From Tagaea sp. (lineage in GTDB: Bacteria; Pseudomonadota; Alphaproteobacteria; CACIAM-22H2): 8,536 bases of DNA. The DNA lies in the NCBI GenBank assembly GCA_023653245.1, contig JAMNXK010000060.1, positions 1-8,536 of the forward strand. Direction: 5' to 3'. The position numbers were made by a program, and so were the translations under genes. Numbering within the stretch: the first letter of the stretch is position 1; each line of letters opens with the position of its first letter. Below are positions 7,336 to 8,536 of the stretch, piece by piece. Under the pieces are notes generated by a model that was not told where the DNA came from, did not search any database, and saw nothing but the letters and a program-made list of their open reading frames with translations.

Positions 7336-8303
7336 GCCCTGCGGGCTTGCGACGGCGCGAAACGCTCGCCCTCCTCGCGGGGGCGGGCGTTTCCTTTTTC
7401 GCGGGACCGGCGCGCGCCGCCGTCGGGTGGGCGCCGCTGGACGTCCGCGCGGCGCCGATCCCGCTCGACGAGCGCGACGCTTCCCGCAAGCGCATCGACC
7501 AGCTCGTCTGGCGCGGCGGGCTGCAACTGGGTGCCGACGACCGGCGCTTTGGTGGCTGGTCGGATCTGTGGGTCGCACCGGACAACGCGCGCGCCATCCT
7601 GATCGGCGATCGCGGGGCGGCACTCGATCTCGGTCTGATCTTCGACGGATGGCTGCGCGGCGTGGGGCCGTCGCGGCTGGGCCGCTTGATCGGGCCGGAC
7701 GGCAAGGCGCTGACCGGCCGCGCTTCCGACGCCGAAGGGCTCGCGCGCCTGCCCGATGGCGGCTTCGCCGTGTCGTTCGAACAGCGCCATCGGATATTGA
7801 TCTATCCGCCGGCCGATCCGCCTTTCGCGCGGCCGCCGCGCGCGGTGCCGGCCCCGCCGGGCGCCGGCGAGTGGCCCGCGAACGGCGGCATGGAAGCGCT
7901 CGCGCGTCTGCCCGACGGGCGGTTCTTGGTTCTGCTCGAGGAGAGTCCGCAAGCCTGGCTCGGCGGCGCGGGCGAATGGGCCGAACTCGCCTATCGCGCG
8001 GCCGACGGGTTCAAGCCCGTGAGCGCCTGCGTGGCGGGCGGCACGCTTTACGTGCTCGAACGCGCGTTCTCCTGGGCCGGGCTCGCCAGCCGGATCGTGC
8101 GATTGCCGGTCGCGGCCGTGCGCGAAGGTGCGGCGCTCGACGGCGAAGAGCTCGCCCGGCTGCGCCCGCCGGTGACGCTCGACAATTACGAGGGCATCGC
8201 GGCCACGAAGGACCGCGCGGGTCGCGATCTTCTGTGGCTGATCGCCGACGACAATTTCAACTTCCTGCAGCGCACGCTGCTGGCGTGCTTCGAGGTGGGC
8301 TGA
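7332..8303 (+). CDS. Esterase-like activity of phytase family protein, exported
   Basis: A 323-residue protein of the 'esterase-like activity of phytase' family, a beta-propeller-like fold of exported proteins with poorly defined substrates. The N-terminus has a twin-arginine signal (LRRRETLALLAGAG, arginines 7-9) with cleavage near ARA (residues 27-29), implying Tat export. Family features are GGLQLGADDRRFGGWSDLWV early on, DAEGLARLPDGGFAVSFE (from 133), GGMEALARLPDGRFLVLLEE, LYVLER, DNYEGIA (284-290) and the terminal DDNFNFLQRTLLACFEV (from 306). The GTG start at 7332 is chosen because it overlaps the upstream stop as GTGA, a typical translational-coupling junction, and precedes the signal peptide; no Shine-Dalgarno is well placed, and a TTG at 7347 is an alternative. 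The family name implies phytate or ester hydrolysis, but activity is rarely shown, so the function should be read as tentative. Transcription ends at the hairpin at 8333-8360. Confidence 0.9.
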   Translation: MSPAGLRRRETLALLAGAGVSFFAGPARAAVGWAPLDVRAAPIPLDERDASRKRIDQLVWRGGLQLGADDRRFGGWSDLWVAPDNARAILIGDRGAALDLGLIFDGWLRGVGPSRLGRLIGPDGKALTGRASDAEGLARLPDGGFAVSFEQRHRILIYPPADPPFARPPRAVPAPPGAGEWPANGGMEALARLPDGRFLVLLEESPQAWLGGAGEWAELAYRAADGFKPVSACVAGGTLYVLERAFSWAGLASRIVRLPVAAVREGAALDGEELARLRPPVTLDNYEGIAATKDRAGRDLLWLIADDNFNFLQRTLLACFEVG

Positions 8304-8332
8304 CACGCGCACGCGAGTGACGGCGCAAAAGA

Positions 8333-8360
8333 AAAAGCCCGCCGGTGCGGACGGGCTTTT
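8333..8360. terminator. Strong bidirectional intrinsic terminator
   Basis: AAAAGCCCG at 8333-8341 pairs perfectly with CGGGCTTTT at 8352-8360 (9 bp), and inside, CCG/CGG adds three pairs around a GTG loop with one bulged A. On the plus strand the stem ends in TTTT followed by CT, ending the hydrolase operon 29 bp after its last stop. On the minus strand the hairpin is followed by TTTTTCTTTT, an even better U-tract, so it also ends the gene coming from the right edge. Confidence 0.92.
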
Positions 8361-8407
8361 CTAGTCGGTAGATCGGAAACAGGCGTTTTGTTGTTGTTAT
8401 CCCGTGT

Positions 8408-8421
8408 CCCTCGTTCGAGGG
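8408..8421. repeat. Short palindrome just past the right-edge gene stop
   Basis: CCCTCG at 8408-8413 and CGAGGG at 8416-8421, separated by TT. It sits 6 bp beyond the stop of the minus-strand gene and can form a small 3' hairpin there, upstream of the true terminator. No U-tract follows it on either strand. It may protect the mRNA 3' end or have no role. Confidence 0.5.
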
Positions 8422-8427
8422 GAAACG

Positions 8428-8536
8428 TCAGGCCGCGCGCTTTTCCAGCGCCTTTTCGACGCGCGCCTTCAAGCGGCGCATATCCTTGTCGAGCTTGGCG
8501 TCGGGGGTCTTGGCGAGCCAAGCGTCGAGGCCGCCG
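8428..8536 (-). CDS. C-terminal end of an unrecognised protein (partial)
   Basis: Only the last 35 codons and the TGA stop are visible; the start lies beyond the right edge. The peptide reads GGLDAWLAKTPDAKLDKD, then MRRLKARVEKALEKRAA: a short linker followed by an amphipathic, strongly basic helix. I cannot assign a family. The reading frame is supported by position, by codon use with G/C third bases, and by the terminator at 8333-8360 whose better U-tract serves this strand. It converges with the hydrolase operon. Confidence 0.6.
   Translation of the reverse strand, partial: GGLDAWLAKTPDAKLDKDMRRLKARVEKALEKRAA

Noticed and set aside
7266..8312. 348-codon minus-strand open frame opposite the phytase-like gene
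   Set aside because: Shadow frame with Arg/Ala/His-rich low complexity and no motif.
8405..8425. Possible tRNA T-arm (GTTCGAG inside a short stem)
   Set aside because: No acceptor, D or anticodon arms can be found around it; it is a simple palindrome.

Overview
The window is GC-rich DNA, about two thirds G+C by eye, with tightly packed genes. It looks like an alphaproteobacterium, most likely Rhodospirillales-like. The diagnostic genes are ccrM, the solitary GANTC adenine methyltransferase, and a DUF1013/TrcR cell-cycle regulator; both are hallmarks of Alphaproteobacteria. The finer placement is an inference from general gene content.

Layout. (1) Positions 1-1334, minus strand: an exported DUF6134 protein followed by a short-chain dehydrogenase that runs off the left edge. 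(2) 1335-1435: a divergent promoter region. (3) 1436-1750, plus strand: a small exported protein with a CPFCGC motif. (4) 1747-3943, minus strand: rnhB (RNase HII), ccrM, then an unrecognised 121-residue protein whose stop overlaps the stop of the small exported protein. (5) 3944-4108: a divergent control region with a good sigma70-type promoter and a perfect 8-bp inverted repeat in the trcR leader. (6) 4109-4717, plus strand: trcR. (7) 4803-8303, plus strand: three closely spaced genes for exported hydrolases, namely a 5'-nucleotidase lipoprotein, a Tat-signal dienelactone hydrolase and a Tat-signal phytase/esterase-like protein. (8) 8333-8360: a strong terminator that can serve both strands. 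(9) 8428-8536, minus strand: the C-terminal end of an unrecognised gene.

How the genes fit together. The centre is a cell-cycle and chromosome-maintenance locus. CcrM re-methylates GANTC sites after replication, RNase HII removes ribonucleotides and RNA primers from DNA, and TrcR is a regulator transcribed divergently from them. The 48-bp gap before ccrM, with its edges, holds three GANTC sites in 39 bp, which suggests that ccrM expression responds to its own methylation mark. The right half is a likely operon for cell-envelope hydrolysis of nucleotides, phosphoesters or esters. No mobile element, CRISPR array, rRNA or tRNA was seen, and no stretch over 300 bases lacks a gene. I found no wholly new system; the least explained items are the small CPFCGC protein, the gene downstream of ccrM, and the trcR leader palindrome.
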